The notes under the pieces are model-generated. The model saw only the letters and a program-made list of their open reading frames with translations, was not told the origin of the DNA and made no database searches. Made by a program: the position numbers and the translations under genes. This document shows, piece after piece, positions 50,204 to 58,892 of a stretch of DNA of 64,000 nucleotides. Numbering within the stretch: position 1 is the first letter of the stretch; each line of letters opens with the position of its first letter. The stretch comes from Blastochloris viridis (lineage in GTDB: Bacteria > Pseudomonadota > Alphaproteobacteria > Rhizobiales > Xanthobacteraceae). The stretch is from contig NZ_CP012946.1 in the NCBI RefSeq assembly GCF_001402875.1, positions 3,660,842 to 3,724,841 of the forward strand. Direction: 5' to 3'.

Positions 50204-50389
50204 ATGACCGATGCTCTCAAGCGTTTGATCGATACGGCCCGCCTTGCGCCGATGTCGCCGGAGGACCGCGAGGCGCAGCGTCGCAGCTTCGCCTATGGCA
50301 ACACTCATTTTGAGAACCCGGCCATCACCCGGGAGATGATCGACCGCGAGGCGGAGAAGCTGAAGGCGGCCGCTTCCGATGAGCGGTGA
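50204..50389 (+). CDS. Probable Fic-associated antitoxin-like protein
   Basis: The 61-residue protein precedes the Fic gene and overlaps it by 11 nt, with AGGGAGG just upstream of its ATG. The sequence has a helical N-terminus, SPEDREAQRRSFAYGNTHFEN, then a charged helix. The HFEN segment resembles the Glu-containing inhibitory helix of class I Fic antitoxins ((S/T)xxxE(G/N)), but Asn occupies the Ser/Thr place. By position and motif it is the antitoxin; I do not know a named family for certain. Confidence 0.75.
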   Translation: MTDALKRLIDTARLAPMSPEDREAQRRSFAYGNTHFENPAITREMIDREAEKLKAAASDER

Positions 50390-51059
50390 CGAGCCCGCAG
50401 CGACCCGTCGTCATAGCGTCGCTGCCGACGCAGAGGTCATTACTGACCCTAAGGCGCGGGCGGAGGCTGAAGCCCGCAATGGGCTTCGGCAGTTTGATCT
50501 CGGGCTGAGGATTGTCGAGGACGCGCTCGCCAAGCGCGCATTCCGGCTGCGGTCCTCCCTCATACTCTCATTGCATCGCGAAGCGCTCACCGGCATCAGT
50601 CCGTTGGCCGGGAACTGGCGGCCAGCCGGAGTTGGCATTGAGGGAAGCCGGCATCAACCCGTCGGTGCACACCTTGTGCCGGAGTTGATTGAAGAGTTGT
50701 GCGACTACGTCAACGACAACTGGGAAGCTAAGACGGCGCTTCATCTGGCCGCCTATATCATGTGGCGGCTGAACTGGATTCACCCTTTCAGCGATGGTAA
50801 CGGCCGAACGTCACGAATTCTTTCGTATGTCGTGCTCTGCATCAGGATCGGCTATGTATTGCCCGGATCGAAAACGATCCCCGACCAGATCGTTGACAAT
50901 CGGAAGCCTTATTTCGATGCGCTTGAAGCGGCCGATGATGCCTGGAAAACCGGTATCATCGACTTGAACAGGATGGAAAAACTGCTGGAAAGTCTGCTCG
51001 CGGTCCAGCTCACGGACATCCTCGACCAGGCTGCCGGCACGCACCACTTGGAACCGTGA
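50379..51059 (+). CDS. Fic/DOC domain protein (predicted AMP-transferase)
   Basis: The 226-residue protein has the canonical Fic motif HPFSDGNGRTSR at residues 135-146. This matches HxFx(D/E)GNGRxxR with catalytic His135, the anion-binding loop and Arg pair intact, so it is predicted to transfer AMP (or another nucleotide moiety) to target Tyr/Ser/Thr. An upstream helical region surrounds the core. No own inhibitory helix is seen at the ends, so inhibition probably comes from the 61-residue neighbour. By eye its G+C is lower than that of argG and htpX, suggesting transfer. Toxin or regulator; target unknown. Confidence 0.87.
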   Translation: MSGDEPAATRRHSVAADAEVITDPKARAEAEARNGLRQFDLGLRIVEDALAKRAFRLRSSLILSLHREALTGISPLAGNWRPAGVGIEGSRHQPVGAHLVPELIEELCDYVNDNWEAKTALHLAAYIMWRLNWIHPFSDGNGRTSRILSYVVLCIRIGYVLPGSKTIPDQIVDNRKPYFDALEAADDAWKTGIIDLNRMEKLLESLLAVQLTDILDQAAGTHHLEP

Positions 51060-51065
51060 CCGGCT

Positions 51066-51275
51066 TCAAAAATCCACCGCCAAGCCCTTGATCTCCCAGT
51101 CGCCATAGCGAACCGGCTCCAGCCCGCCGCGGCCGTGGCGCTCGGTCGGCGGCCCGGCGTCGCCGCGGGCGGCTCTGCGCGCCGCCGCCTCGGCCAGGGC
51201 GCGCTGGGCGGCCGGCGGCAGCTCGCGCGCCGGTGCAGTTTCAGCAGCGGTGGTGGTCGGTTCGGTATCGCTCAT
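51066..51275 (-). CDS. DUF1674 domain protein (SDHAF4 family)
   Basis: The 69-residue protein ends with the characteristic GRGGLEPVRYGDWEIKGLAVDF block. In eukaryotes SDHAF4 binds the flavoprotein subunit of succinate dehydrogenase and helps assembly. Bacterial members are small cytosolic proteins with probable similar roles. The N-terminal half is Ala/Arg-rich and disordered. The gene is convergent with fic (6 nt between stops). sdh genes are not nearby. Confidence 0.88.
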   Translation of the reverse strand: MSDTEPTTTAAETAPARELPPAAQRALAEAAARRAARGDAGPPTERHGRGGLEPVRYGDWEIKGLAVDF

Positions 51276-51367
51276 GGCCCAACCATGGCGCGCGCCGACC
51301 GCGCCATCAAGAGGGCGGCGGCAAAAGCGCAGCGGCGCGGTGCCGCGCCGGCCTGTGCTGGCCTCAT

Positions 51368-51425
51368 GCTGCGGAGCCTGTCCTCGGGTCGCGCCGCAGG
51401 CGCGCCCGAGGACAGGCTCCGCAGC
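51368..51425. repeat. 58-nt near-perfect hairpin
   Basis: Perfect 21-nt arms GCTGCGGAGCCTGTCCTCGGG (51368-51388) and its complement at 51405-51425. An inner 6-bp stem CGCGCC / GGCGCG follows after a single bulged T, with a 3-nt loop. No T tract follows; it is a very stable structure in RNA or as a cruciform. Confidence 0.8.
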
Positions 51426-51460
51426 CGTCTCGAACCATGGGGCTGCCCTCAGCTCTTAGG

Positions 51461-51514
51461 TTCGCCTCAACCTTCGAGACGCGGTCTTGCGACCGCTCAT
51501 CAGGATGAGGCGAA
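51461..51514. repeat. Palindromic repeat family A, copy 4
   Basis: Outer arms TTCGCCTCA (51461-51469) and TGAGGCGAA (51506-51514), with CCTTCGAGACGC and CTCATCAGGATG blocks and an inner GCGGTC-TTGC-GACCGC stem (51481-51496). The layout matches the second hairpin at 16568-16610. Confidence 0.6.
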
Positions 51515-51630
51515 CTGGCGCCGGTCCCGGCCGACATCGCGCTTCACCTCGCGCAGCCTTGCCCGCGCCGGGGCGCGCCCCCATCTTCTCCGCAAATTCC
51601 CGGGGTACCGCCCCCGCGCGGAGGAGACCG

Positions 51631-52599
51631 ATGAATTATCTGAAAACCGCCATTCTGCTCGCCGGCATGACCGCGCTGTTCATGGCGGTGGGCGCGATGA
51701 TCGGTGGCCAGCAGGGTATGATGATCGCCTTGATCGTCGCCGCGGCCACCAACCTGTTCGCCTATTGGAATTCGGATCGGATGGTGCTGAGCATGTACAA
51801 TGCCCAGCAGGTCGACGACGCCACCGCCCCCGATTTCGTCGGCATGATCCGCGACCTGTCGCAGCGCGCCGGGCTGCCGATGCCGCGGGTCTATGTCATC
51901 GAAAACCCGCAGCCCAACGCCTTCGCCACCGGGCGCAACCCCGAGAACGCCGCGGTCGCCGCTACCACCGGCCTGCTCAACACCCTGTCGCCGGAAGAGG
52001 TGGCGGGGGTGATGGCGCACGAATTGGCGCACATCAAGAACCGCGACACCCTGACCATGACGGTTACCGCCACCATCGCCGGCGCGATCTCGATGCTGGC
52101 GAATTTCGGCCTGTTCTTCGGCGGCGGCCGCAACAACAACTCGCCGCTCGGCGGTATTGGCGCCATCCTGGTCGCGGTGCTGGCGCCGCTGGCGGCGATG
52201 GTGGTGCAGATGGCGATCTCGCGCTCGCGCGAATACGAGGCCGACCGGCTGGGCGGCCAGATCGTCGGCCAGCCGCTGTGGCTGGCGTCGGCGCTGAACC
52301 GCATCGCCGGCGCCGCCCATCAGATCGAGAACTATGACGCCGAGCGCAACCCGGCGACGGCGCACATGTTCATCATCAACCCGCTGTCGGGGGCGCGGAT
52401 GGACAATCTGTTCTCGACCCACCCGGCGACCGAAAACCGCATCGCCGCGCTGCACCGGCTGGACACCGAGCTGCGGGACGGCGCCGGCTTCGGGACGTTC
52501 AGCGCCCAGGCGGGGCGGGCGGCCTCGCCGTTCGCGCGCGGCTCGGTGCCGCCGACCCGGCCCAGCCAGCGCGACAATCGGCGCGGTCCTTGGGGCTGA
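51631..52599 (+). CDS. htpX: Membrane zinc metalloprotease HtpX
   Basis: HtpX is an inner-membrane M48 endopeptidase that degrades damaged membrane proteins under stress. The 322-residue protein has two N-terminal helices (about residues 4-22 and 28-46), HELAH at 130-134, a second hydrophobic pair (about 143-160 and 176-196) and the third ligand Glu203 in EYEAD. A long Gly/Arg-rich tail after about residue 285 is variable in the family. GAGGAG precedes the ATG. The gene is convergent with typA. Confidence 0.95.
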   Translation: MNYLKTAILLAGMTALFMAVGAMIGGQQGMMIALIVAAATNLFAYWNSDRMVLSMYNAQQVDDATAPDFVGMIRDLSQRAGLPMPRVYVIENPQPNAFATGRNPENAAVAATTGLLNTLSPEEVAGVMAHELAHIKNRDTLTMTVTATIAGAISMLANFGLFFGGGRNNNSPLGGIGAILVAVLAPLAAMVVQMAISRSREYEADRLGGQIVGQPLWLASALNRIAGAAHQIENYDAERNPATAHMFIINPLSGARMDNLFSTHPATENRIAALHRLDTELRDGAGFGTFSAQAGRAASPFARGSVPPTRPSQRDNRRGPWG

Positions 52600-52661
52600 G
52601 CCAGCCGCCGGCTTCCCATCGCCGTTGGCATGAGCCAGCGGCATCGCCGGCGACAAATCCA

Positions 52662-52691
52662 GCGGCCCCGCGCGGCGGCGCCCGGGGCCGC
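52662..52691. terminator. GC hairpin between htpX and typA
   Basis: Arms GCGGCCCCG (52662-52670) and CGGGGCCGC (52683-52691) form a 9-bp stem with a 12-nt loop between convergent genes. No T tract follows on either strand, so it is only a tentative bidirectional terminator. Confidence 0.4.
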
Positions 52692-52696
52692 CGCCG

Positions 52697-54529
52697 TCAC
52701 GCGGTCGGGGTGACGTCCTTGCGGGCGCGCTCGCTCTTCTTGCGGTCGTTGGGATCGAGGATGGTCTTGCGCAGCCGGATCGACTTCGGCGTGACTTCGA
52801 CCAGCTCGTCGACGTCGATATAGGCCAGCGCCTTCTCCAGCGTCATGCGGAGCGGCGGCGTCAGCCGCACCGCCTCGTCCTTGGAGGTGGTGCGGATGTT
52901 GGTGAGCTTCTTGCCCTTGATGACATTGACCTCGAGGTCGTTGTCGCGGGTGTGCTCGCCGACGATCATGCCCTCATAGACCTTCCAGCCCGGCTCGATC
53001 ATCATCGGGCCGCGGTCCTCGAGGTTCCACAGCGCGTAGGCCACCGCCTCGCCCGGCTCATTCGCGATCAGCACGCCATTGCGCCGGCCGACCATCTCGC
53101 CCTTGAACGGGGCGTAGGCGTGGAACAGCCGGTTCATGATCGCGGTGCCGCGGGTGTCGGTGAGCAGCTCGCCCTGGTAGCCGATCAGGCCGCGGGTCGG
53201 GGCGTGGAACACCAGCCGCAGCCGGCCGCCGCCGGAGGGGCGCATCTCGACCATCTCCGCCTTGCGGGCGGACAGCTTCTCCACCACCACGCCGGCGTGG
53301 TCCTCGTCGACGTCGATCACCACCTCCTCGACCGGCTCCAGCACGCTTCCGGACGAATCCTTGCGGTACACCACCTGCGGCCGCGACACCGCGAGCTCGA
53401 AGCCCTCGCGGCGCATGGTCTCGATCAGGATCGCCAGCATCAGCTCGCCGCGGCCGGAGACCTCGAAGGAGTCCTTCTCGGTCGATTCAGCGACGCGAAG
53501 TGCGACGTTGCCCTCGGCCTCCTTGAACAGCCGGTCGCGGATGACGCGGCTGGTCACCTTGTCGCCCTCGGTTCCGGCCAGCGGCGAGTTGTTGACCATG
53601 AAGGTCATCGACACCGTCGGCGGGTCGATCGGCTGCGCCTTCAGCGGCTCATCCACCTCCATGGCGCAGAAGGTGTCGGCGACGGTGCCCTTGGTCATGC
53701 CGGCGATGGAGATGATGTCGCCGGCCGAGGCCTCGTCGATCGCGGTCCGCTCGATGCCGCGGAACGCCAGGATCTTGGTGATGCGGCCCTGCTCGACCAC
53801 CATGCCGTCGCGCGACAGCACCTTGATCGGCTGGTTGGGCTTGATGGTTCCTGAGCGAATCCGCCCGGTGATGATGCGGCCGAGATAGGGGTTGGCCTCG
53901 ATGATGGTGCCGAGCAGGCGGAACGGCCCCTCGTCGACATCCGGCGCGGCGACGTGCTCCAGCACGAGGTCGAACAGCGGCGCCATGCCCTGGTCCTTGG
54001 GACCCTCGGGCGCCTTGGCGATCCAGCCTTCCTTGGCCGAGCCGTACAGGATCGGGAAGTCGAGCTGGTCGTCATTGGCGTCGAGCGCGGCGAACAGGTC
54101 GAACACCTCGTTGACCACCTCGGTGATGCGGGCGTCCGGCCGGTCGACCTTGTTGACCAGCACGATCGGCTTCAAGCCGAGCTTGAGCGCCTTGCCGACC
54201 ACGAACTTGGTCTGCGGCATCGGTCCCTCGGCGGCGTCGACCAGCACGATGGCACCGTCCACCATGTTGAGGATGCGCTCGACCTCGCCGCCGAAGTCGG
54301 CGTGGCCCGGGGTGTCGACGATGTTGACGCGGGTGCCGTGCCACTCGACCGAGGTGCACTTGGCAAGGATGGTGATGCCGCGTTCGCGTTCGAGGTCGTT
54401 GGAATCCATCACCCTCTCGGCCACCCGCTGGTTCTCGCGGAAGGCGCCGGATTGTTGCAGCAGGCGGTCGACCAGGGTGGTCTTGCCGTGGTCGACGTGG
54501 GCAATGATGGCAATGTTGCGCAGGCTCAT
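52697..54529 (-). CDS. typA: Ribosome-associated GTPase TypA/BipA
   Basis: TypA/BipA is a ribosome-binding translational GTPase that supports 50S assembly at low temperature and stress. The 610-residue protein has G1 AHVDHGKTT, the ERERGITIL switch, G3 DTPGHADF and G4 NKVDRPDA. It also has the BipA-specific C-terminal domains with GRGELMLAILIETMRREGFE and VEVTPKSIRLRK. Length fits the family. It is an independent gene between htpX and the site-2 protease gene. Confidence 0.97.
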   Translation of the reverse strand: MSLRNIAIIAHVDHGKTTLVDRLLQQSGAFRENQRVAERVMDSNDLERERGITILAKCTSVEWHGTRVNIVDTPGHADFGGEVERILNMVDGAIVLVDAAEGPMPQTKFVVGKALKLGLKPIVLVNKVDRPDARITEVVNEVFDLFAALDANDDQLDFPILYGSAKEGWIAKAPEGPKDQGMAPLFDLVLEHVAAPDVDEGPFRLLGTIIEANPYLGRIITGRIRSGTIKPNQPIKVLSRDGMVVEQGRITKILAFRGIERTAIDEASAGDIISIAGMTKGTVADTFCAMEVDEPLKAQPIDPPTVSMTFMVNNSPLAGTEGDKVTSRVIRDRLFKEAEGNVALRVAESTEKDSFEVSGRGELMLAILIETMRREGFELAVSRPQVVYRKDSSGSVLEPVEEVVIDVDEDHAGVVVEKLSARKAEMVEMRPSGGGRLRLVFHAPTRGLIGYQGELLTDTRGTAIMNRLFHAYAPFKGEMVGRRNGVLIANEPGEAVAYALWNLEDRGPMMIEPGWKVYEGMIVGEHTRDNDLEVNVIKGKKLTNIRTTSKDEAVRLTPPLRMTLEKALAYIDVDELVEVTPKSIRLRKTILDPNDRKKSERARKDVTPTA

Positions 54530-54687
54530 GAACGATCTTTCGGGGCAGCCGGAGGCGGCACCCCGGCGGGGCGGTTGCCCACGGGCTGGCGTCTCTAAGC
54601 GGGGTGGATAAGCGGCGTCGCGTCTCGCTTAGCCGACCCTGGGCGACGGTTCAATGACGCTGGACGAGATCCGGCCGCTCGGGCAGG

Positions 54688-55785
54688 TTACGCCGCGTGG
54701 TCGAGCGACCCGCCCGGCCGGGCCGCGCGCACCAGCATCATCTCGCCGACATTCTCCGGCGTGACCAGCCCGACCAGCCGCTCGGCGTCGTCGACCACAC
54801 CGAGCGCGGGCGCCTGGCTCTGGCGCAGCCGCTGCAGCGCCAGAGCCAGCGGCTCCAGGCTGTGCGCGGTCGGCACCTCGACCAGCACTTCCAGCACCGG
54901 CGTCGCGCCGCCGGATTGGCGCAGCGCCGCCAGCATGGCCTCGCGGGTGAGCACGCCGCGCAGCCGCCCGGCGCCGTCGACCACCGGGAACTCCTTCTGG
55001 CTGGTGCGCAGAAGCTCGTCGACGGCGGTGTCGACGGTGGCGTTCGGCAGCAGGGTCTCGAACTTGGTGATCATCGCCGCCGACACTGGCATGTCGCGGG
55101 TGGCGTCGCGCAGCGCGACGTCGTTGGACTCGGCCGTGGCGGCAAGATAGACGAAAATGGCGATGAAGATCAAAAGCGGGTTGTAGAACAGGCCGACAAA
55201 GCCGAGCAGGAACGCCACGCCCTGGCCGACCGCGGCGGCAAGGGCGGTGGCGCGGGCAAAGCCCATCCGGGTGGCGAGCAGGGCGCGCAGCACCCGGCCG
55301 CCATCCATCGGGAACGCCGGGATCATGTTGAAGGCGGCGAGAAACAGGTTGGCCGCGGTCAGCCGGGCGATCAGGCTCGCGCCGGCATTCTCGATCTCGT
55401 TGAGGTAGCTGAGGTCGATCGCCGCGCCCATCGCCAGCATCAGCACGCCGGCGATCACCACGTTCACCGCCGGCCCGGCCAGCGCCACCACCAGCTCCTG
55501 GCCCGGCTTCTCGGGCATGCGCTCCAGGCTGGCGACGCCGCCGATCGGCAGCAAGGTGACGTCGGGGGTGCGGATGCCGTAGCGGCGGGCGGCGAAGATG
55601 TGGCCGAACTCGTGCGCCACCACGCAGGCGAACAGCAGCGAGATGAACAGCACGGCGTCGAGCGCAGCGCTGGCGCCGCCGGTGGCGTAGCCGGCGATGC
55701 CGATCCAGGCGAGCAGGATCAGAAACGTCAGATGGATCCGCACGACGGTGCCGGCGATGACGCCGATCGGGATGGACCACGACAT
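54688..55785 (-). CDS. Site-2 protease family zinc metalloprotease with CBS domains
   Basis: The 365-residue M50 intramembrane protease has HEFGH at residues 58-62 (zinc ligands in a membrane helix). The third ligand is Asp161 in NMIPAFPMDGG. Five to six membrane helices are seen (about residues 5-220), followed by a CBS pair (about 235-350; ITKFETLLPNATVDTAV, FPVVDGAGRLRGVLTREA). CBS pairs bind adenine nucleotides and may gate activity. The cleaved substrate is unknown. It is the SpoIVFB-like/S2P type with C-terminal CBS found in many bacteria. Confidence 0.92.
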   Translation of the reverse strand: MSWSIPIGVIAGTVVRIHLTFLILLAWIGIAGYATGGASAALDAVLFISLLFACVVAHEFGHIFAARRYGIRTPDVTLLPIGGVASLERMPEKPGQELVVALAGPAVNVVIAGVLMLAMGAAIDLSYLNEIENAGASLIARLTAANLFLAAFNMIPAFPMDGGRVLRALLATRMGFARATALAAAVGQGVAFLLGFVGLFYNPLLIFIAIFVYLAATAESNDVALRDATRDMPVSAAMITKFETLLPNATVDTAVDELLRTSQKEFPVVDGAGRLRGVLTREAMLAALRQSGGATPVLEVLVEVPTAHSLEPLALALQRLRQSQAPALGVVDDAERLVGLVTPENVGEMMLVRAARPGGSLDHAA

Positions 55786-56097
55786 GCCTTCTCTCCTGTT
55801 GACCGCGCCGGCGCCGCAGTTGACCGGACCAGCCTCGGCGCCGACTTTAGCAGGCTCCCGCGCGGCATCGGCTATCGTACCGAGCTTAAGGGACCGTTGG
55901 GCAAGGCCGGCCGGACGATCTGCGCCGCCGCTGTCGTCCGCGGTTCGAGGCGCCGGCCCAATCTAATGTAGGCACCGTGGTGCGAAAGTCGCGGCGTGCC
56001 GCTGGTTTCCGCCGCGGGCGGATACCGCCCGCCTGCCGTTAACCCTCTATTAACGATCCTCCTTGAAGCGAGCCGGCCGGCGTGCTTCGATTGCGCC
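55786..56097. other. 312-nt divergent intergenic region
   Basis: No gene is seen. It lies between the divergent site-2 protease and GNAT genes and holds a complete CtrA-type box near the GNAT start (listed separately), with TATTAAC and an AT-richer patch. Confidence 0.5.
56039..56054 (+). promoter_or_regulatory. Perfect CtrA box upstream of GNAT gene
   Basis: TTAA-CCCTCTA-TTAAC matches the CtrA full-site consensus TTAA-N7-TTAAC exactly. It ends 43 nt before the ATG at 56098, so it could control this gene in the cell cycle. CtrA itself is not encoded in the window. Confidence 0.55.
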
Positions 56098-56607
56098 ATG
56101 TCGACGATCACCATCGAAATCCGGCGAGCGCGGACTGACGACGCGCAGAACCTCGCAGAGGCACACGACGAGGCATGGCGGGCGGCCTATCGCGGTTTGA
56201 TTCCCGGCATGGAACTGGAGCGACTCATCAACCGGCGCGGTCCTGGCTGGTGGGAGACGGCAATCGGGCGCGGTTCGCGGATCTCGCTGATCATGTTCGG
56301 CGACCGGGTGGCGGGCTACGCCAATTACGGCCGCAACCGGGCCAAGAGCCTGCCCTACGCCGGTGAGGTCTACGAGATCTACCTGAAGCCGGAATTCCAG
56401 GGCATCGGTTTCGGCCGACGGCTGTTCGGCCACGCCCGCCGCGATCTGTCGACCTGCGGCATGGCCTCGACGGTGGTGTGGGCGCTGTCCGACAACGACC
56501 TCGCCACCGGCTTCTACCGCTCGCTCGGCGGCCGCGCCGTGGCGCGCTCCTCGGAGACCTTCGGCACCCGCGTGCTCGACAAGGTCGCGTTCGCCTGGCC
56601 GAGCTGA
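56098..56607 (+). CDS. GNAT family N-acetyltransferase
   Basis: The 169-residue protein has the acetyl-CoA-binding signature [13 protein letters not shown] (motif A, Q/RxxGxG/A) at about residues 101-113. The N-terminal [28 protein letters not shown] resembles the start of RimI-type acetyltransferases. [18 protein letters not shown] is motif B. The substrate is unknown. I chose the ATG at 56098 because the fold begins there. A perfect CtrA-type box lies just upstream, so control by the cell cycle is possible. Confidence 0.87.
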   Translation: MSTITIEIRRARTDDAQNLAEAHDEAWRAAYRGLIPGMELERLINRRGPGWWETAIGRGSRISLIMFGDRVAGYANYGRNRAKSLPYAGEVYEIYLKPEFQGIGFGRRLFGHARRDLSTCGMASTVVWALSDNDLATGFYRSLGGRAVARSSETFGTRVLDKVAFAWPS

Positions 56608-56800
56608 GGCAGGGGTTCCGCCGCGGCCTGCCGAACCCGCCCGGTTCGTCCAGTCCGGCGAGGGTGACGGCTCCCAGCGCCGCGCCGACGTTCCCAGCCC
56701 GCCGTGGACGCGGCGGCGCACGGAGGGGTTTGCGCAAGCTTTGCGATTGTCGGCGGCCGTCCGCGGCCATAAGAAGGGCGCGGACAAGGAGAAATCCCCG

Positions 56801-57343
56801 ATGCGCATTGACGCCATATCGATCGGCGAGAACCCGCCGTACGAAATCAACGCCGTGATCGAGGTGCCGACCGGTGGCGACCCGATCAAATACGAGATGG
56901 ACAAGGCGTCCGGCACGCTGGTGGTGGATCGCTTTCTCTACACCTCGATGCACTATCCCGGAAACTACGGGTTCATCCCGCACACCTTGTCCGACGACGG
57001 CGATCCGCTCGACGTGCTGGTGCCCAACCAGCGCGCCATCATCCCCGGCGCCATCCTGGCGGTGCGGCCGATCGGCGTCCTGTTCATGCAGGACGAGTCC
57101 GGGATGGATGAGAAGATCATCGCGGTGCCGACCCCCAAGCTGACGCCGCGCTATCAGCATCTGCACCACTACACCGACCTGCCTGACATCACCCGCCAGC
57201 AGATCCAGCACTTCTTCGAGCATTATAAGGATCTGGAGCCCGGCAAATGGGTGAAGGTGACCCGCTGGGGCGACCGTGAGGAGGCCCACCAGCTGATCAT
57301 CGAGGCGATCGAGCGCGCCAAGCAGGCCAAGGCCGGCACATGA
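56801..57343 (+). CDS. ppa: Inorganic pyrophosphatase
   Basis: The 180-residue soluble family I pyrophosphatase hydrolyses PPi released by biosynthesis. The active site block [10 protein letters not shown] contains the metal-binding aspartates; [14 protein letters not shown] and the MDEKIIAVP motif also fit. AAGGAG is 11 nt before the ATG. It is a single gene; the following MFS gene begins 25 nt later and may be co-transcribed. Confidence 0.96.
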   Translation: MRIDAISIGENPPYEINAVIEVPTGGDPIKYEMDKASGTLVVDRFLYTSMHYPGNYGFIPHTLSDDGDPLDVLVPNQRAIIPGAILAVRPIGVLFMQDESGMDEKIIAVPTPKLTPRYQHLHHYTDLPDITRQQIQHFFEHYKDLEPGKWVKVTRWGDREEAHQLIIEAIERAKQAKAGT

Positions 57344-57367
57344 CGACGGCCAGGTGAGCGCCGCGCC

Positions 57368-58762
57368 GTGACAGCTTCGACCCCGGCCGGGGGGGCGCCC
57401 GGTTACGCCGGCCCGGCCGGGGTTGCCGGCTGGCTGTTGTTCGACTGGGCCGGACAACCGTTCTTCACCCTCGTCACCACCTTCGTGTTTGCGCCGTATT
57501 TCGCCGCGGTGGTGGCGCCCGACCCCGCCAGCGGCCAGGCGTTGTGGGGCTTTGCCACCGCCGCGGCGGGCCTTGCCATCGCGCTGCTGTCGCCGGCGCT
57601 CGGCGCCATCGCCGATGCCGGCGGACCGAAGAAGCCGTGGGTGGCGGCGTTCGGCGGGCTGATGTGCCTGGCGGCGGTCTCGCTCTGGTGGGTGGTGCCC
57701 GGCGCGCCGGGGGCGGTGACGCTCGGCCTCGTTGCCTTCGCCATAGGCACCGTCGGCGCGGAGTTCGCCCAGACCTTCAACAACGCCCAGATGCCGCGGG
57801 TGGTGCCCCCGGAAAAGCTCGGCCGGCTGTCCGGCACCGGCTGGGCGGTGGGCTATCTCGGCGGCCTGGTCAGCCTGTTTCTCACCTTGGGGTTCCTCGC
57901 CGCCGACCCGGTCACCGGCAACACCCTGCTCGGCCACGTCCCGGCGTTCGGGCTCGACCCCGCCGCGCGCGAGGGCGAGCGCCTGACCGGGCCGTTTTCG
58001 GCGCTGTGGTTCCTGGTGTTCGTGATCCCGATGTTGCTGTTCACACCCGACGCGCCGCGCCAGCTGCCGCTGCGGCGCGCGGTGGGCGAGGGGTTCCGCG
58101 CACTGCGCCGCACCGTCGCGCACGTTCGCGCTCACCGGAACATCCTGGCGTTCCTCGCCGCCAACATGATCTACACCGACGGGCTGATCGCGCTGTTCGC
58201 GTTCGGCGGCATCTATGCCGCCGGCACCTTCGGTTGGTCGGCGGTCGAGCTCGGGGTGTTCGGCATCCTGCTCACCATCGCCGGCACGCTCGGGGCGCTC
58301 GCCGGCGGCTGGCTCGACGACAGGCTGGGCCCGAAGCCGGTGATCCTCAGTGGCCTGGCGCTGCTGGCGATCGCCAGCGTGCTGGTGCTGTCGGTCGGCC
58401 GCGATTTCGTGCTGTTCGTGATCGCGGTGCCGCCGGCGGCCCCAGGCCACGGGCTCTATGACTCGCTGCCGGAGCAGCTTTACGTCGGCTTCGGCCTTTT
58501 GATCGGCGCCGCGGCGGGCCCGGTGCAGGCGTCGTCGCGGGCGCTGCTGGCACAGCTGGCGCCGGCCCACGACATCGGCCAGTTCTTCGGCCTGTTCTCG
58601 CTGTCGGGAAAGCTGACCTCGTTCGCCGGGCCGTTCCTGGTCGGCGTCGTCACCGCGCTGAGCGGCAGCCAGCGGCTCGGCATCGCGGTCCTGGTGGCGT
58701 TCTTCGCGGTGGGGATGGCGATCTTGGCGCAGGTCAAGACGCCGGAGACCGTGCGGGGGTGA
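57368..58762 (+). CDS. MFS transporter (UMF1/Atg22-like family)
   Basis: The 464-residue membrane protein has about twelve hydrophobic segments. The start WLLFDWAGQPFFTLVTTFVFAPYF, with the DWA motif, is typical of the UMF1/Atg22-like group of MFS permeases. GVVTALSGSQRLGIAVLV is near the end. The substrate is unknown; eukaryotic Atg22 exports amino acids from vacuoles. The predicted start is GTG at 57368, 25 nt after ppa. It is convergent with purH, with a dispersed palindromic repeat between them. Confidence 0.87.
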   Translation: MTASTPAGGAPGYAGPAGVAGWLLFDWAGQPFFTLVTTFVFAPYFAAVVAPDPASGQALWGFATAAAGLAIALLSPALGAIADAGGPKKPWVAAFGGLMCLAAVSLWWVVPGAPGAVTLGLVAFAIGTVGAEFAQTFNNAQMPRVVPPEKLGRLSGTGWAVGYLGGLVSLFLTLGFLAADPVTGNTLLGHVPAFGLDPAAREGERLTGPFSALWFLVFVIPMLLFTPDAPRQLPLRRAVGEGFRALRRTVAHVRAHRNILAFLAANMIYTDGLIALFAFGGIYAAGTFGWSAVELGVFGILLTIAGTLGALAGGWLDDRLGPKPVILSGLALLAIASVLVLSVGRDFVLFVIAVPPAAPGHGLYDSLPEQLYVGFGLLIGAAAGPVQASSRALLAQLAPAHDIGQFFGLFSLSGKLTSFAGPFLVGVVTALSGSQRLGIAVLVAFFAVGMAILAQVKTPETVRG

Positions 58763-58771
58763 GCCTCCTGC

Positions 58772-58882
58772 CGTCATCCCGGCCAAGCGGCGAAGCCGCG
58801 CGAGCCGGGATCGTCGGCACAAAGGTGCCCGTCCTGCTCGCGGTCCCGGGTCGCGCGGGCATCCCGCTCGCCCGGGACGACG
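58772..58882. repeat. Palindromic repeat family B, copy 2
   Basis: Outer arms CGTCATCCCGG (58772-58782) and CCGGGACGACG (58872-58882) match with one mismatch. Inside is a perfect GCGGC-GAA-GCCGC hairpin (58787-58799), a GGCAC-AAAG-GTGCC hairpin and the GAGCCGGGATCGTC / GCGGTCCCGGG blocks also seen in copy 1. Confidence 0.65.
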
Positions 58883-58892
58883 ATTGATCAGA

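Larger units (their letters stand above)
51276..51630. other. 355-nt gap with palindromic repeats upstream of htpX
   Basis: No gene is seen. Most of the gap is occupied by a near-perfect 58-nt hairpin and a second, weaker hairpin of repeat family A, both listed separately. The final 20 nt carry the GAGGAG ribosome site of htpX. Confidence 0.6.

Noticed and set aside
56291..58822. 843-codon minus-strand frame across ppa and the MFS gene
   Set aside because: Arg/Gln/Glu/His-rich shadow of two clear plus-strand genes; no family features.
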